A stretch of 64,000 bases of DNA from Euryarchaeota archaeon UBA462 (GTDB lineage Archaea; Thermoplasmatota; Poseidoniia; Poseidoniales; Thalassarchaeaceae). The stretch covers positions 47,849-111,848 of the forward strand of contig DAYD01000018.1 of assembly GCA_002506755.1 (NCBI GenBank), read 5' to 3'. A program made the position numbers and the translations under genes. Positions within the stretch are counted from its first letter, which is position 1, and each line of letters begins with the position of its first letter. Under the pieces are notes generated by a model that was given only the letters and a program-made list of their open reading frames with translations, was not told where the DNA came from and ran no database searches. Shown here piece by piece: positions 34,182 to 42,550 of this stretch.

Positions 34182-35129
34182 ATGCACGCAGTGAATTTCT
34201 CCGATGTTCAATCGGCAGCATCAAGAATTGAAGGGATAATCGCCAGAACACCAGTAGTAAACTCCACTGAAATAGACAAATTAGCTGGAAGAACAGTTTA
34301 CATGAAGTGTGAAAATCTTCAACATATTGGTGCCTTCAAGTTCAGAGGAGCCACGAATGCGATCCAACTTATGGGGCAGGAGGCTGAGAATGGAATCTGC
34401 ACACATAGTAGTGGGAACCATGGTCAGGCAGTTGCTCTAGCTGCAAAACAGAGAGGAGTCCCATCTTACATCGTTATGCCTGAGAATGCGCCCAGAATCA
34501 AAGTTGAGGGGGTTGCCAGTCATGGGGCTGAGGTGATACTCTGCGAGCCAAATCTAGCTGCTAGGATTTCAACCGCAAAATCTGTTCTGGATAGAACTGG
34601 AGCAGTGTTCATACATCCTTTCGACAATCCAAACGTAATAGCCGGACAAGGTACTGCAGCAAAGGAGATGATCGAAGAATGTGGTGGTTTAGACGCGATT
34701 CTTTGTCCTATAGGGGGTGGAGGTTTGATGTCAGGAACCAGTATCTCCACTAAAGCAATGCTTCCTAATGCAAGGATATTTGGAACAGAACCTGTAGGAG
34801 CAGATGATGCCGCTAGGTCACTTGAAGCAGGGAGCTTCTTCCCCCAGACAGGGCCAAACACAATCTGTGATGGGCTTCTGACTAGTATGGGAGAGCTTAC
34901 TTGGCCAATCATCAGAGATCACGTCGAGAAAATCGTACGTGTGCCTGATGAGGAAGTTCTGGAGGCGATGACTCTGATCCACAATATATTCGGTATGGTC
35001 GTAGAACCAAGCGGAGCAATATCACTTGCCGCTGTTTTGAGAGGGGATTTCAAAAACCTAACAGGAATTGAAACGATTGGTATCATCCTTTGTGGGGGTA
35101 ATGTTGATCCTGAAAAATTACCTTTCTGA
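34182..35129 (+). CDS. Threonine dehydratase / serine racemase-like PLP enzyme
   Basis: This fold type II PLP enzyme has its cofactor lysine K53 in GAFKFRGATNA, the SSGNHGQAVA phosphate-proximal loop and the glycine-rich phosphate cup PIGGGGLMSGT. The 315-residue length without a C-terminal ACT domain fits catabolic threonine ammonia-lyase or serine racemase rather than the regulated biosynthetic IlvA. It would produce 2-oxobutyrate from threonine, or pyruvate or D-serine from serine. ATG at 34182. Confidence 0.85.
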   Translation: MHAVNFSDVQSAASRIEGIIARTPVVNSTEIDKLAGRTVYMKCENLQHIGAFKFRGATNAIQLMGQEAENGICTHSSGNHGQAVALAAKQRGVPSYIVMPENAPRIKVEGVASHGAEVILCEPNLAARISTAKSVLDRTGAVFIHPFDNPNVIAGQGTAAKEMIEECGGLDAILCPIGGGGLMSGTSISTKAMLPNARIFGTEPVGADDAARSLEAGSFFPQTGPNTICDGLLTSMGELTWPIIRDHVEKIVRVPDEEVLEAMTLIHNIFGMVVEPSGAISLAAVLRGDFKNLTGIETIGIILCGGNVDPEKLPF

Positions 35130-35145
35130 GTTTCGTTTAGATTCG

Positions 35146-35156
35146 TAATTATTTTA
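35146..35156 (+). promoter_or_regulatory. Putative TATA element
   Basis: TAATTATTTTA lies about 30 bases before the ATG at 35181, in an otherwise short gap after the PLP enzyme gene, at a spacing that fits a nearly leaderless archaeal transcript. Confidence 0.3.
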
Positions 35157-35180
35157 CCCCGAGTTTGAATCTCGAGGGTT

Positions 35181-36197
35181 ATGGGAATCTTGAGAATTAA
35201 ATCAATGCCTGCTGCCTTGCTTCTATCTTTCACTGCTCTAGTGACATTTGTATACGCACTGAACTTCATGTTTTTCGCTGACTGCTACGTGACAGGAGCA
35301 GCTGGTGATTGCTTCACGATACTATCGAATGACACTACCGCATCCAGCAATTCCTATGGAAATGGTGGGCCTGAGACTGCTTTCAACGGAGTTCTGATGT
35401 TTGGTATCTTCATCTCTACTGCAATCATCCTAAACGAGGGAGCTAGGGGGAAGTGGACAATAATGATACCAGTGATTATCGGTCTTGCAACGATGACTGC
35501 AATGCTCTGGATCCACTGGGGAGATAGTTTGGACTCATCAGAGACTCCTAAATTCGTTACTCCAGTTGTTCTATTAGCATACATTGGTGCTTACTGGCTA
35601 TTGATGAATGAGGATGAAGTAAACGAAGGGCTCTCAGATTTCTCTCCCGGACTAAAAATAAAGGACACCCCTGCCCTAATTGCACTAGTTCTACTTATTG
35701 TGATGGGATTGTATTACTGTTTTAGAGCGCTCCTTGATCCGGAATCTGTAGTAGAACTTGTTGAGGGCGGAGAAGCTGCTGATGGCAACGGGGCGCCATC
35801 GGCTGTAACAGTCTCAGTGGGGGGTAGTCTGTTTCTTGTATACCTTCTTTGGACTATTCTTACAGTAGTGGATGGTCCGAGTGGAAAGTGGTCTGTAATC
35901 CATCCAGGAATTTTCTTCACTCTTGCTGCTACTATCCAGAGTTATGTCTCTTACGTTGATGATGAAGCAAGAAGGGCGATTACAGATCAAACAATCCAAG
36001 ATGCTGTGGCGGGGCCGCTTGCTCTGCTGCTAATCCTATTTGCCTACTACAGACTAAGACCCGAGGGGATTGAGGACGGCATGACTTATGCTGGGGAAGA
36101 GTGGGAAAATAAGGCTGAGGACTTCAATGTCATGGTTATAACATTCGCAATCATATTGGGTCTATTGTTTACCCTTAACGCAGTTATGAATATTTGA
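35181..36197 (+). CDS. Hypothetical polytopic membrane protein
   Basis: No named family recognised. The 338-residue protein has about nine hydrophobic segments, for example LLLSFTALVTFVYALNF, GVLMFGIFISTAIILNE, MIPVIIGLATMTAMLWI, LIALVLLIVMGLYYCF, LFLVYLLWTILTVV and VITFAIILGLLFTLNAV, with acidic loops between. It has no obvious transporter motifs. ATG at 35181; the stop is 10 bases before the CCA end of the convergent tRNA-Cys gene. Confidence 0.7.
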   Translation: MGILRIKSMPAALLLSFTALVTFVYALNFMFFADCYVTGAAGDCFTILSNDTTASSNSYGNGGPETAFNGVLMFGIFISTAIILNEGARGKWTIMIPVIIGLATMTAMLWIHWGDSLDSSETPKFVTPVVLLAYIGAYWLLMNEDEVNEGLSDFSPGLKIKDTPALIALVLLIVMGLYYCFRALLDPESVVELVEGGEAADGNGAPSAVTVSVGGSLFLVYLLWTILTVVDGPSGKWSVIHPGIFFTLAATIQSYVSYVDDEARRAITDQTIQDAVAGPLALLLILFAYYRLRPEGIEDGMTYAGEEWENKAEDFNVMVITFAIILGLLFTLNAVMNI

Positions 36198-36207
36198 TGC
36201 TTTATTG

Positions 36208-36281
36208 TGGAGCACGAGCCGGGATTTGCACCCGGGTCCATGGATCTGCAGTCCATTGCATAGCTGCTCTGCCACTCGTGC
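36208..36281 (-). tRNA. tRNA-Cys (GCA)
   Basis: The minus strand folds as a complete cloverleaf: acceptor arm GCACGAG pairing with CTCGTGC, anticodon loop CTGCAGA with anticodon GCA flanked by ATGGA/TCCAT, and T arm around CCGGG-TGCAAAT-CCCGG. The discriminator is U, the identity base for tRNA-Cys, and CCA is encoded at the 3' end (36210-36208). No intron. Confidence 0.96.
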
Positions 36282-36346
36282 TGTACCTTTCCGACTAACC
36301 TCCCTCTCTTGAAGACTGTCCGTGTATCACGAATACCTTCATTGGT

Positions 36347-37504
36347 GTGAGCGGGTCCTGTATTGTTGTGCCTCGAGTGTCTTCAAGGTTCGACGGGCTG
36401 GGCGTGGGGTTCGCTCCATACTTACAACCGCCTGGCCCCGGAGTTGTTAGGTGGACAGTGGGAGAACCCGGTTTTGACACCCCGGATGAGATTGTAAATG
36501 CCGCGATTGATCAGTTGAGAAGGGGGAAGACGAAATACACCCGAGGACCGGGAACTATGGAACTTTGCCAATCTGTGGCCGACTACCTATCAGTCCACCA
36601 TGGTATTGAGGCTGAAGCTGAGGAAATAGTTGTGACTCCTGGAGCTAAACAGGCTTTGCTGTATTCCTTCATGATCACCACAATGCCGGGTGACGAGGCC
36701 ATACTACTAGCACCTTCCTGGGCGTCGTACGAGCCTATGCTCAAATTCATTGGTGCGGTTCCAATACATGTTCAGGTTAAGATGGATAATTTCCACCCGG
36801 ATATGCAAGCAATTAGGGACTCTATCACTGAAAGAACGAAGATGATACTCATAAATTCGCCAAGCAACCCCACCGGCGCGGTATATACTCCAGAGGAAAT
36901 TGCTGAAATTGTAGAGATTGCGGTTGAAAACGACCTATGGATAGTCTCTGACGAAATTTATGGAAGGATGATCTGGGTCGATTGGCCCCATGTATCTCCT
37001 GCGACAATTGCTGGTGGTAGAGAGAGGACAATAGTAGTAAACGGATGGTCAAAGTCATGGGCTATGACAGGAATGAGAGTTGGGTTCCTAACCGGTCCAA
37101 AGTCAGCGATGAAGGCAGCCATGAAGAGTCAAGCCAATTCCGCCTCCCATATTCCAACGTTCATGATGGAAGCGGCAAAAGTAGCACTAGAGTGCGATGA
37201 TGCTGTTGAGGCGTTCAACAAGGAGTACCTCAAGAGAAGGGATATTCTAACCAAAGGATTGGATTCAATCCCGGGGATTCGCGTACCTGAACCCGAAGGA
37301 GCCTTCTATGTATTCGCGGACATCACAGGCACGGGTATGACCGACATTGAGTTCGCGGATGGAGCATTGGATGCTGGTGTCCAACTTATTCCTGCCTCCT
37401 TAATCACAGGAGGCGCGGGTTTCGTTAGAGTCTCCTACGCTGTCGATGAAGAGTCGATACACGAAGGCCTTTACAGGCTTAGAAAATGGCTGACTAAAGA
37501 GTGA
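36347..37504 (+). CDS. Class I/II PLP-dependent aminotransferase
   Basis: The 385-residue protein is an aspartate aminotransferase-fold enzyme: WTVGEPGFDTPDEI at the N-terminus, the SPSNPTGAVYT loop, IVSDEIYGRMIW and the PLP lysine K236 in NGWSKSWAMTGMRVGF. Substrate cannot be fixed by eye. The frame opens at GTG 36347; GTG codons at 36368 and 36377 could also serve, since the first conserved residues come after VSSRFDGLGVGF. It is followed after 10 bases by speD, suggesting a shared operon. Confidence 0.88.
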   Translation: MSGSCIVVPRVSSRFDGLGVGFAPYLQPPGPGVVRWTVGEPGFDTPDEIVNAAIDQLRRGKTKYTRGPGTMELCQSVADYLSVHHGIEAEAEEIVVTPGAKQALLYSFMITTMPGDEAILLAPSWASYEPMLKFIGAVPIHVQVKMDNFHPDMQAIRDSITERTKMILINSPSNPTGAVYTPEEIAEIVEIAVENDLWIVSDEIYGRMIWVDWPHVSPATIAGGRERTIVVNGWSKSWAMTGMRVGFLTGPKSAMKAAMKSQANSASHIPTFMMEAAKVALECDDAVEAFNKEYLKRRDILTKGLDSIPGIRVPEPEGAFYVFADITGTGMTDIEFADGALDAGVQLIPASLITGGAGFVRVSYAVDEESIHEGLYRLRKWLTKE

Positions 37505-37514
37505 GTTTGAAATC

Positions 37515-37919
37515 TTGGTCACTAGACAGTGGCCTATGAGGGAGTCTGGGCCCATAGGCAAGCACATCCTGATGGACTATGTCGATTACATATCCCCTAG
37601 AGATAACGATGGTGATTGGTTGTTAGGAATTCTCAGAGACTCTGTTCGAGACTCTGGTGTGATCGAGGTTCACTCTCATGTAGAGGCTTTTGATGGAACT
37701 AAAAGCCCTCCTGGCTTCGCATCCGTAGTGTTGATTGATGAGAGTCATGTGAGCGCCCACTGTTATTCTGAAAGGGGACTGCTGGCAATTGACGTCTTTA
37801 CCTGCGGGAAACACGACCCAGAAATTATTGCTGAACTGATTCACGATAGGTTGAGATCGGAAATACCCAGCCTCAGACTAGTTTTCAAGAAAAGTGTTGA
37901 TCGTTTTAGAGGTGATTGA
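37515..37919 (+). CDS. speD: S-adenosylmethionine decarboxylase proenzyme
   Basis: SpeD makes decarboxylated SAM, the aminopropyl donor for spermidine; it cuts itself to form a pyruvoyl group. The cleavage-site region is LIDESHVSAHCYSE, with the serine of ESH becoming the pyruvoyl residue, followed by LAIDVFTCG. GKHILMDYVD at the start is also typical. The usual HTxPE segment reads HCYSE here, a small deviation. The frame starts with TTG at 37515; ATG at 37536 (MRESGPIGKH) is an equally plausible start. The next gene starts at the base after its stop. Confidence 0.9.
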   Translation: MVTRQWPMRESGPIGKHILMDYVDYISPRDNDGDWLLGILRDSVRDSGVIEVHSHVEAFDGTKSPPGFASVVLIDESHVSAHCYSERGLLAIDVFTCGKHDPEIIAELIHDRLRSEIPSLRLVFKKSVDRFRGD

Positions 37920-38864
37920 TTGGGAGTCAAGGATTTTATGAACGAGCATTACAAACACTTCAATGCAGGTGAGTTGGCTCGTTGCTCCAACTCTCTCGAT
38001 GACTTCCTCTCTGAAGGAGGGAGGTTGATCGTAACTTTGGCAGGGGCGATGTCCACAGCCGAGATAGGGAGGAGCCTTGGTCCTGCAATAAGGCAACAGA
38101 AAATTCACGCAATATGTTGTACTGGAGCTAATCTAGAAGAGGATTTGTTCAGTCTTGTCTCACGTTCTGACTATGAAAACATAACAAATTGGAGGCAGCA
38201 GACTGGAAATGATGATGCTTCTCTTGCAAAGAGAGGGATGAATCGTGTAACAGATGTTGCAATTCCCGAGAAGACTATAGTTAAGATTGGGGCCAAGATG
38301 GTGGAGCTATGGGAAGAAGCAGAGGCGGTGGGTGACAGCAGGTTTCCTCACGAGTACTTCTACGATCTAATCCTTCATAGCAATCTGGAATACTCTGCTC
38401 CACCTGAAGAGTCCTGGTTGGTTGCTGCAGCTGATGCCAATTTGCCAATCTTCACCCCTGGGTGGGAAGACTCGACTATCGGCAACCTACTCTCCGCAAA
38501 GGTACTAGATTGCACCTTGAAGAGTAATTCGGTTGTTAGAGGGGGTCTTGATGCTATGCAGTCACTTGCAGATTGGTACAGGGAAGACGATTCCCCTACG
38601 GGAATACTGCAAGTTGGAGGAGGGATATCCGGCGATTTTGCAATTTCGGTAGTCCCGATGTTAATACAGGATGCTGGAATAGAAGTGCCCCTTTGGTCTT
38701 GGTTCGCTCAGATTTCTGAATCTAGACCATCATATGGAGGGTACTCTGGAGCCCCTCCCAGTGAAAAAATTAGTTGGGGGAAGCTTAGTGTTGACACGCC
38801 TCAGTTTGTAATCGAGTCTGATGCAAGCATCGTGCTACCACTGCTACTATCTTCACTAGAATAG
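37920..38864 (+). CDS. Deoxyhypusine synthase family protein
   Basis: Deoxyhypusine synthase transfers the aminobutyl group of spermidine to a lysine of translation factor aIF5A. Family landmarks are VTLAGAMSTAEIGRSL, ICCTGANLEEDLF, LPIFTPGWEDSTIGN, ILQVGGGISGDF and the active-site lysine in KISWGKLS. The adjacent SpeD would supply spermidine precursors. The start is TTG at 37920, directly after the speD TGA, or ATG at 37938. Deoxyhypusine-synthase-like enzymes that make homospermidine exist, so the substrate is not fully certain. Its last 9 bases overlap enolase tail to tail. Confidence 0.88.
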   Translation: MGVKDFMNEHYKHFNAGELARCSNSLDDFLSEGGRLIVTLAGAMSTAEIGRSLGPAIRQQKIHAICCTGANLEEDLFSLVSRSDYENITNWRQQTGNDDASLAKRGMNRVTDVAIPEKTIVKIGAKMVELWEEAEAVGDSRFPHEYFYDLILHSNLEYSAPPEESWLVAAADANLPIFTPGWEDSTIGNLLSAKVLDCTLKSNSVVRGGLDAMQSLADWYREDDSPTGILQVGGGISGDFAISVVPMLIQDAGIEVPLWSWFAQISESRPSYGGYSGAPPSEKISWGKLSVDTPQFVIESDASIVLPLLLSSLE

Positions 38865-40097
38865 GTTGGTGTATGGGATACCAGATTCTGATATTCTGAT
38901 TAATTGATTGTACTTTGAGGTTCGGTCTGATCTAGCAGGAGCACCTGTTTTGATCTGACCAGAGTTGGTGCCTACTGCTATATCGGATATTATGTGGTCC
39001 TCGGTTTCACCGGATCTATGACTAATTATAGTCCCAAAGCCGGCCTCCTTAGCCATTCTGATTACCTCCATGGTCTCAGTGACTGTACCAATTTGGTTCA
39101 ATTTTATGAGTATTGAATTGGAAGCTCTGTCCTCTATGCCCCTGAGTAGTCGATTGGGATTAGTCACATACAGATCGTCTCCAACTATCTGAACTCTGTT
39201 GCCTTCTAAATTAGTAAATGCAATCCATGACTCCCAATCATCCTCCCCAAAAGGATCCTCAATCGAAGTTATGGGGTATTTATCCAGCCAACTTGAGTAT
39301 AATTGCCCGAGTTCTAGTCCTGAGACTTCCTTTCCATCTATTCGGTATATCTCGCCATCAAAGAATTCCTGAGCGGCAATGTCCAGAGCTATTGAAATCT
39401 GATTGCCAGGAGAATATCCAGCGTTAATTATTGACTGATGAACTAGCTTTAGCCCCTCTTCGTTTTTGGAAAGATTTGGGGCGAATCCTCCTTCATCACC
39501 AATCCCGCTCAATAGTCCCTCTTTCTTCAGAATGGATTTCAGTGTGTGGTAAACCTCCACACCTGCCCTTAGGGCTTCAGTGAAGCTGGCAAATCCGTGT
39601 GGGACTACCATAAATTCCTGCACGTCAACATTAGATTCGGCGTGAGCCCCTCCGTTGAGAATATTCATCATTGGAACTGGAAGAGCCACTTCTTCCCCTG
39701 AAGAAATGTACGACCACAGTGCCCCCTCGGTAGCAGATTTTAGACATGCCAAAGAGGCACCAAGAGTTGCATTGGCTCCGAGTCTACCTTTGTTTGAGGT
39801 CCCGTCTAACTGAATCAGCGCCGAGTCAATTGCTTCTTGTTTCGACGGGTCCTTCCCTATCAAGGCGGATCTGATTTCGCCATTCACGTTTTGTATAGCA
39901 TTTTGTACTCCCATTCCCATCCAATTTGATCCACCATCTCTGATTTCCACTGCTTCGTGGGTTCCTGTGCTTGCACCTGATGGTACGGCAGCCTGGCCTC
40001 GTAGGATGTCATTTACATAGCACTCAACTTCAAGAGTGGGATTTCCTCTGGAGTCAAGAATTTCTCGAGCGAAGATGTCGCTGATAGCGGCACCCAT
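38856..40097 (-). CDS. eno: Enolase (phosphopyruvate hydratase)
   Basis: Enolase interconverts 2-phosphoglycerate and phosphoenolpyruvate. The 413-residue length and motifs are standard: AREILDSRGNPTLEVE, PSGASTGTHEAVE, GDEGGFAPNL, IEDPFGEDDWESW, VGDDLYVTN, ILIKLNQIGT and the signature ISHRSGETEDHIISD. ATG at 40097. No other glycolytic genes adjoin it. Confidence 0.98.
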   Translation of the reverse strand: MGAAISDIFAREILDSRGNPTLEVECYVNDILRGQAAVPSGASTGTHEAVEIRDGGSNWMGMGVQNAIQNVNGEIRSALIGKDPSKQEAIDSALIQLDGTSNKGRLGANATLGASLACLKSATEGALWSYISSGEEVALPVPMMNILNGGAHAESNVDVQEFMVVPHGFASFTEALRAGVEVYHTLKSILKKEGLLSGIGDEGGFAPNLSKNEEGLKLVHQSIINAGYSPGNQISIALDIAAQEFFDGEIYRIDGKEVSGLELGQLYSSWLDKYPITSIEDPFGEDDWESWIAFTNLEGNRVQIVGDDLYVTNPNRLLRGIEDRASNSILIKLNQIGTVTETMEVIRMAKEAGFGTIISHRSGETEDHIISDIAVGTNSGQIKTGAPARSDRTSKYNQLIRISESGIPYTNLF

Positions 40098-40141
40098 TGA
40101 CTGCGCGAGTAGCCTTCAGTTTCTCAAGTTAGCGCAATAGT

Positions 40142-40615
40142 TCATTTGTTAAGCCAACTAAGCCATCTAGAAACTTTGTTTTGGGTTTCGGGAACCTCAA
40201 GTTCAGACCTACAGCAGTATTCCCAACACAATTGCTCGTCTTTTGGAGAAATTGAGAATAGCTCGGCCCTAAGTAAAACTCCGTCGGTGCTTGTTGGTTT
40301 TGATCTGTTATCATCGACGAAACAGTGTATTAGGTGCTTTGGATAGTGATGTATCCTGCCCGTTTCGGGACAGCATAACATTGCACTATTTTTCAGGAAA
40401 ATTAGTGAAGAACCTGACTCGGAGTCAATTTCATGTCCTATTATTTTTGACCCGCTTATTAAAGAAGCAACGTCAACATTGTACCACTGAGAGTAAGTTT
40501 GTGGTATGTTCATCCCTGAGACGTCATCAAGATATTCCTGAATTTTGAGGTGGGAGAGTGCCTCCTCCTGACTCATATTAACCCAACTAAGGCCATCCCA
40601 TTTGAATACAACCAA
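40142..40615 (-). CDS. Hypothetical protein
   Basis: No domain recognised. The 157-residue frame has no membrane helix; it holds several cysteines (SAMLCCPETG, LCWEYCCR) and a run of aromatic residues, and is more AT-rich than its neighbours. The long start is TTG at 40615; ATG at 40576 (MSQEEALSHLKIQ) is a good alternative. It is divergent from the Lrp-like regulator with a 102-base AT-rich gap, so it may be a regulatory target. Confidence 0.55.
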   Translation of the reverse strand: MVVFKWDGLSWVNMSQEEALSHLKIQEYLDDVSGMNIPQTYSQWYNVDVASLISGSKIIGHEIDSESGSSLIFLKNSAMLCCPETGRIHHYPKHLIHCFVDDNRSKPTSTDGVLLRAELFSISPKDEQLCWEYCCRSELEVPETQNKVSRWLSWLNK

Positions 40616-40689
40616 AATTTATGAATTACGGAAAAACTGAATAGCGGAAAATATTATGTTAAAAAACGAAGAAAAGTACAAGAAAAATC

Positions 40690-40698
40690 CATAAATTA
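40690..40698 (+). promoter_or_regulatory. TATA-like element of the Lrp/AsnC gene
   Basis: CATAAATTA is centred about 24 bases ahead of the ATG at 40718, and no ribosome-binding site is present, as for a leaderless transcript. The surrounding 100 bases are very AT-rich and probably hold the divergent promoter as well. Confidence 0.45.
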
Positions 40699-40717
40699 TC
40701 TTTTTTCGGACATAACT

Positions 40718-41140
40718 ATGCGGAATGTGGATTCCTTAGATAGATCAATTTTATCCCACCTCAGAGAGTCAGCCAGAGCACCCTATGTGGATATTGCTAA
40801 GTCTGTTGGAGTCACTGAGAGGACAGTAAGGACTCGAATAAAAAAATTAGAAGATGATGGCATAATTAGAGGTTATACAGTAAGAGAAGCTGGAATTGGA
40901 CTCACTGCATTAATCCGCTTAAAAGTTGGATCTGGTACTGAAATCAGTACATTAGCAGGAGATTTCTCGGGCTGGAGTGGGGTTGAATGTGTTTACGAAA
41001 TTAGTGGGGATGCTGACTTAGTGGCGGTTGTTCATGTAGATGATACGGTTGCTCTTCGAAACATGCTTGATAAAATGTGGCTAGCAGCTCCTGGTGACAT
41101 CGACTCTACACAGACCGAACTTGTTCTTGAGCAGTATTGA
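40718..41140 (+). CDS. Lrp/AsnC family transcription regulator
   Basis: The 140-residue protein has an N-terminal helix-turn-helix (LDRSILSHLRESARAPYVDI, then VGVTERTVRTRIKKLEDDG) and a C-terminal alpha-beta ligand-binding RAM-like domain (VECVYEISGDADLVAVVHV). Such regulators sense amino acids and form octamers or dimers. It is divergent from the 157-residue hypothetical gene and may control itself and that gene. It ends 3 bases before the convergent methyltransferase. Confidence 0.92.
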   Translation: MRNVDSLDRSILSHLRESARAPYVDIAKSVGVTERTVRTRIKKLEDDGIIRGYTVREAGIGLTALIRLKVGSGTEISTLAGDFSGWSGVECVYEISGDADLVAVVHVDDTVALRNMLDKMWLAAPGDIDSTQTELVLEQY

Positions 41141-41143
41141 GTT

Positions 41144-41956
41144 CTAAGGCTTAGACAAGAGATATCGAAAATAACCTATCTTTCCTGTTTCTAGAGCCGA
41201 GAAAATCGGCGTCCCCGGTACGCCTCCAAATGTCTCAAAACTCTTTCTTAGTGATGGGGGTGCACTATTTCTGATCAGCTCTCTTCTGTCCGTGTCTATT
41301 ACACTTAGAGCTTCGAGAACATTGTCTGTAATCTCTTTTCTTGATTCTATGGAAAATCCTGAATGAAGAAATTGTTCATGCATCTCATCCATTGTTTTCT
41401 GATCCCTCATATCTGTCCAACAGAAATTGCCTCCCTTTCTCAATACTCTGTAAGTCTCGTCAAGAAATGCTGGGATATTTCCATAGCAGTGTGATGATTC
41501 AACATTGTATACCACGTCAAAAGTCTCGTCTTCGAATGGTAGATTTTCAGCATTGCCCTCTAAAAATATTAAATTTTCCTGAGAGGAATACCACTCAATA
41601 CAACGATTTACTGCCTTTTCTGAATAGTCTAGAGCAACTAATGACTTGGGATTCATTGTTTTAGAAATCCAACTTGCTCCACCTCCTCTCCCTGAGCCTA
41701 TTTCAAGGATTTCTTTTCCTTCTAAGTCAGTATCTCTTACGTTCATGTGGTATAATTGAATGAATATTCGGTTTGGCTCATCTTCAGGAGATAGAGTGGG
41801 CGGGTAATTGTCCTTGAAGCCATAGTTCATGAACTTGAATTCTGGGTCTTTGTGAGATCTAGCCATTCTTTGATAGAGGGATTTCCACATCCTACTCCTG
41901 ATATTTGGGGGTGAGATTCTCAAAGCTATGTAAAATAGCCTAGCAGGGAGTCCCAT
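41144..41956 (-). CDS. Class I SAM-dependent methyltransferase
   Basis: SAM-binding motif I is EILEIGSGRGGGASWI, followed by LVALDYSEKAV and the post-motif DVVYNVESSHCYGN, the pattern of UbiE/phthiotriolone-type small-molecule or lipid methyltransferases. Length from ATG 41956 (MGLPARLFYIAL) is 270 residues; the longer TTG frame would overlap the redoxin gene. A short amphipathic N-terminus and its order after the redoxin do not reveal the substrate. Confidence 0.82.
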   Translation of the reverse strand: MGLPARLFYIALRISPPNIRSRMWKSLYQRMARSHKDPEFKFMNYGFKDNYPPTLSPEDEPNRIFIQLYHMNVRDTDLEGKEILEIGSGRGGGASWISKTMNPKSLVALDYSEKAVNRCIEWYSSQENLIFLEGNAENLPFEDETFDVVYNVESSHCYGNIPAFLDETYRVLRKGGNFCWTDMRDQKTMDEMHEQFLHSGFSIESRKEITDNVLEALSVIDTDRRELIRNSAPPSLRKSFETFGGVPGTPIFSALETGKIGYFRYLLSKP

Positions 41957-41970
41957 GCCCAATTTAGCAC

Positions 41971-42525
41971 CTAAGCCTTCCACTTTACAGAACAACCGAT
42001 GCTATCTGTCCTAGGCACTGATATGGTCTGTGCCGAGGCCAACTGCCTAATAGCGTCCTCTAGCTCTGAGGTGGTGGCATGTGAGGGATCACGGGGTGAG
42101 TCATCCAATCTTCCCCTGTATACTACTTTGGAATCTGAATTGATTAGATAGAATTCCGGGGTCCTTTCTGCACCATAAGAAAGCGCCACTTCCTGAGAAG
42201 AGTCGTGAAGGTAAGGATATGACATCCCTCTTTTCGCCCTCTTTACCATATTCTCCCATGAGTCAGACTCGTACTTTACAGGGTCGTTTGAGTTTATCCC
42301 TACGAAACCTAATCCGATATCCCTAGCAATCTCTGCTACGTTCTCTATCCTAGGTTCAGAACCTACCACATACGGACAATGATTGCAAGTGAAAAAGACT
42401 ACTGCCCCATTTTCGCCCATTACTTCCGATAGTGCCATAGTCGCTTGACCGGAGCTTTGGTTAGCGTTCGGAAGATTAAATTCTGGAGCCGTTGCCCCAG
42501 GTTCCACAGATTTGGTTTGTTGCAT
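41971..42525 (-). CDS. Thioredoxin-fold redoxin (AhpC/TSA-like)
   Basis: The 184-residue protein has the redoxin opening ATAPEFNLPNANQSS and a CxxC pair in VVFFTCNHCPYVVGSE, then VGINSNDPVKYESDSWENM and the cis-proline loop ERTPEFYLINSD. A third cysteine lies near the end (SIGCSVKW). This set matches the redoxin-domain family with CNHCPYV, whose members are probably thiol oxidoreductases or peroxidases. ATG at 42525. Confidence 0.87.
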   Translation of the reverse strand: MQQTKSVEPGATAPEFNLPNANQSSGQATMALSEVMGENGAVVFFTCNHCPYVVGSEPRIENVAEIARDIGLGFVGINSNDPVKYESDSWENMVKRAKRGMSYPYLHDSSQEVALSYGAERTPEFYLINSDSKVVYRGRLDDSPRDPSHATTSELEDAIRQLASAQTISVPRTDSIGCSVKWKA

Positions 42526-42550
42526 ATTGTTGCGGTTGGGTTAGACCTGT

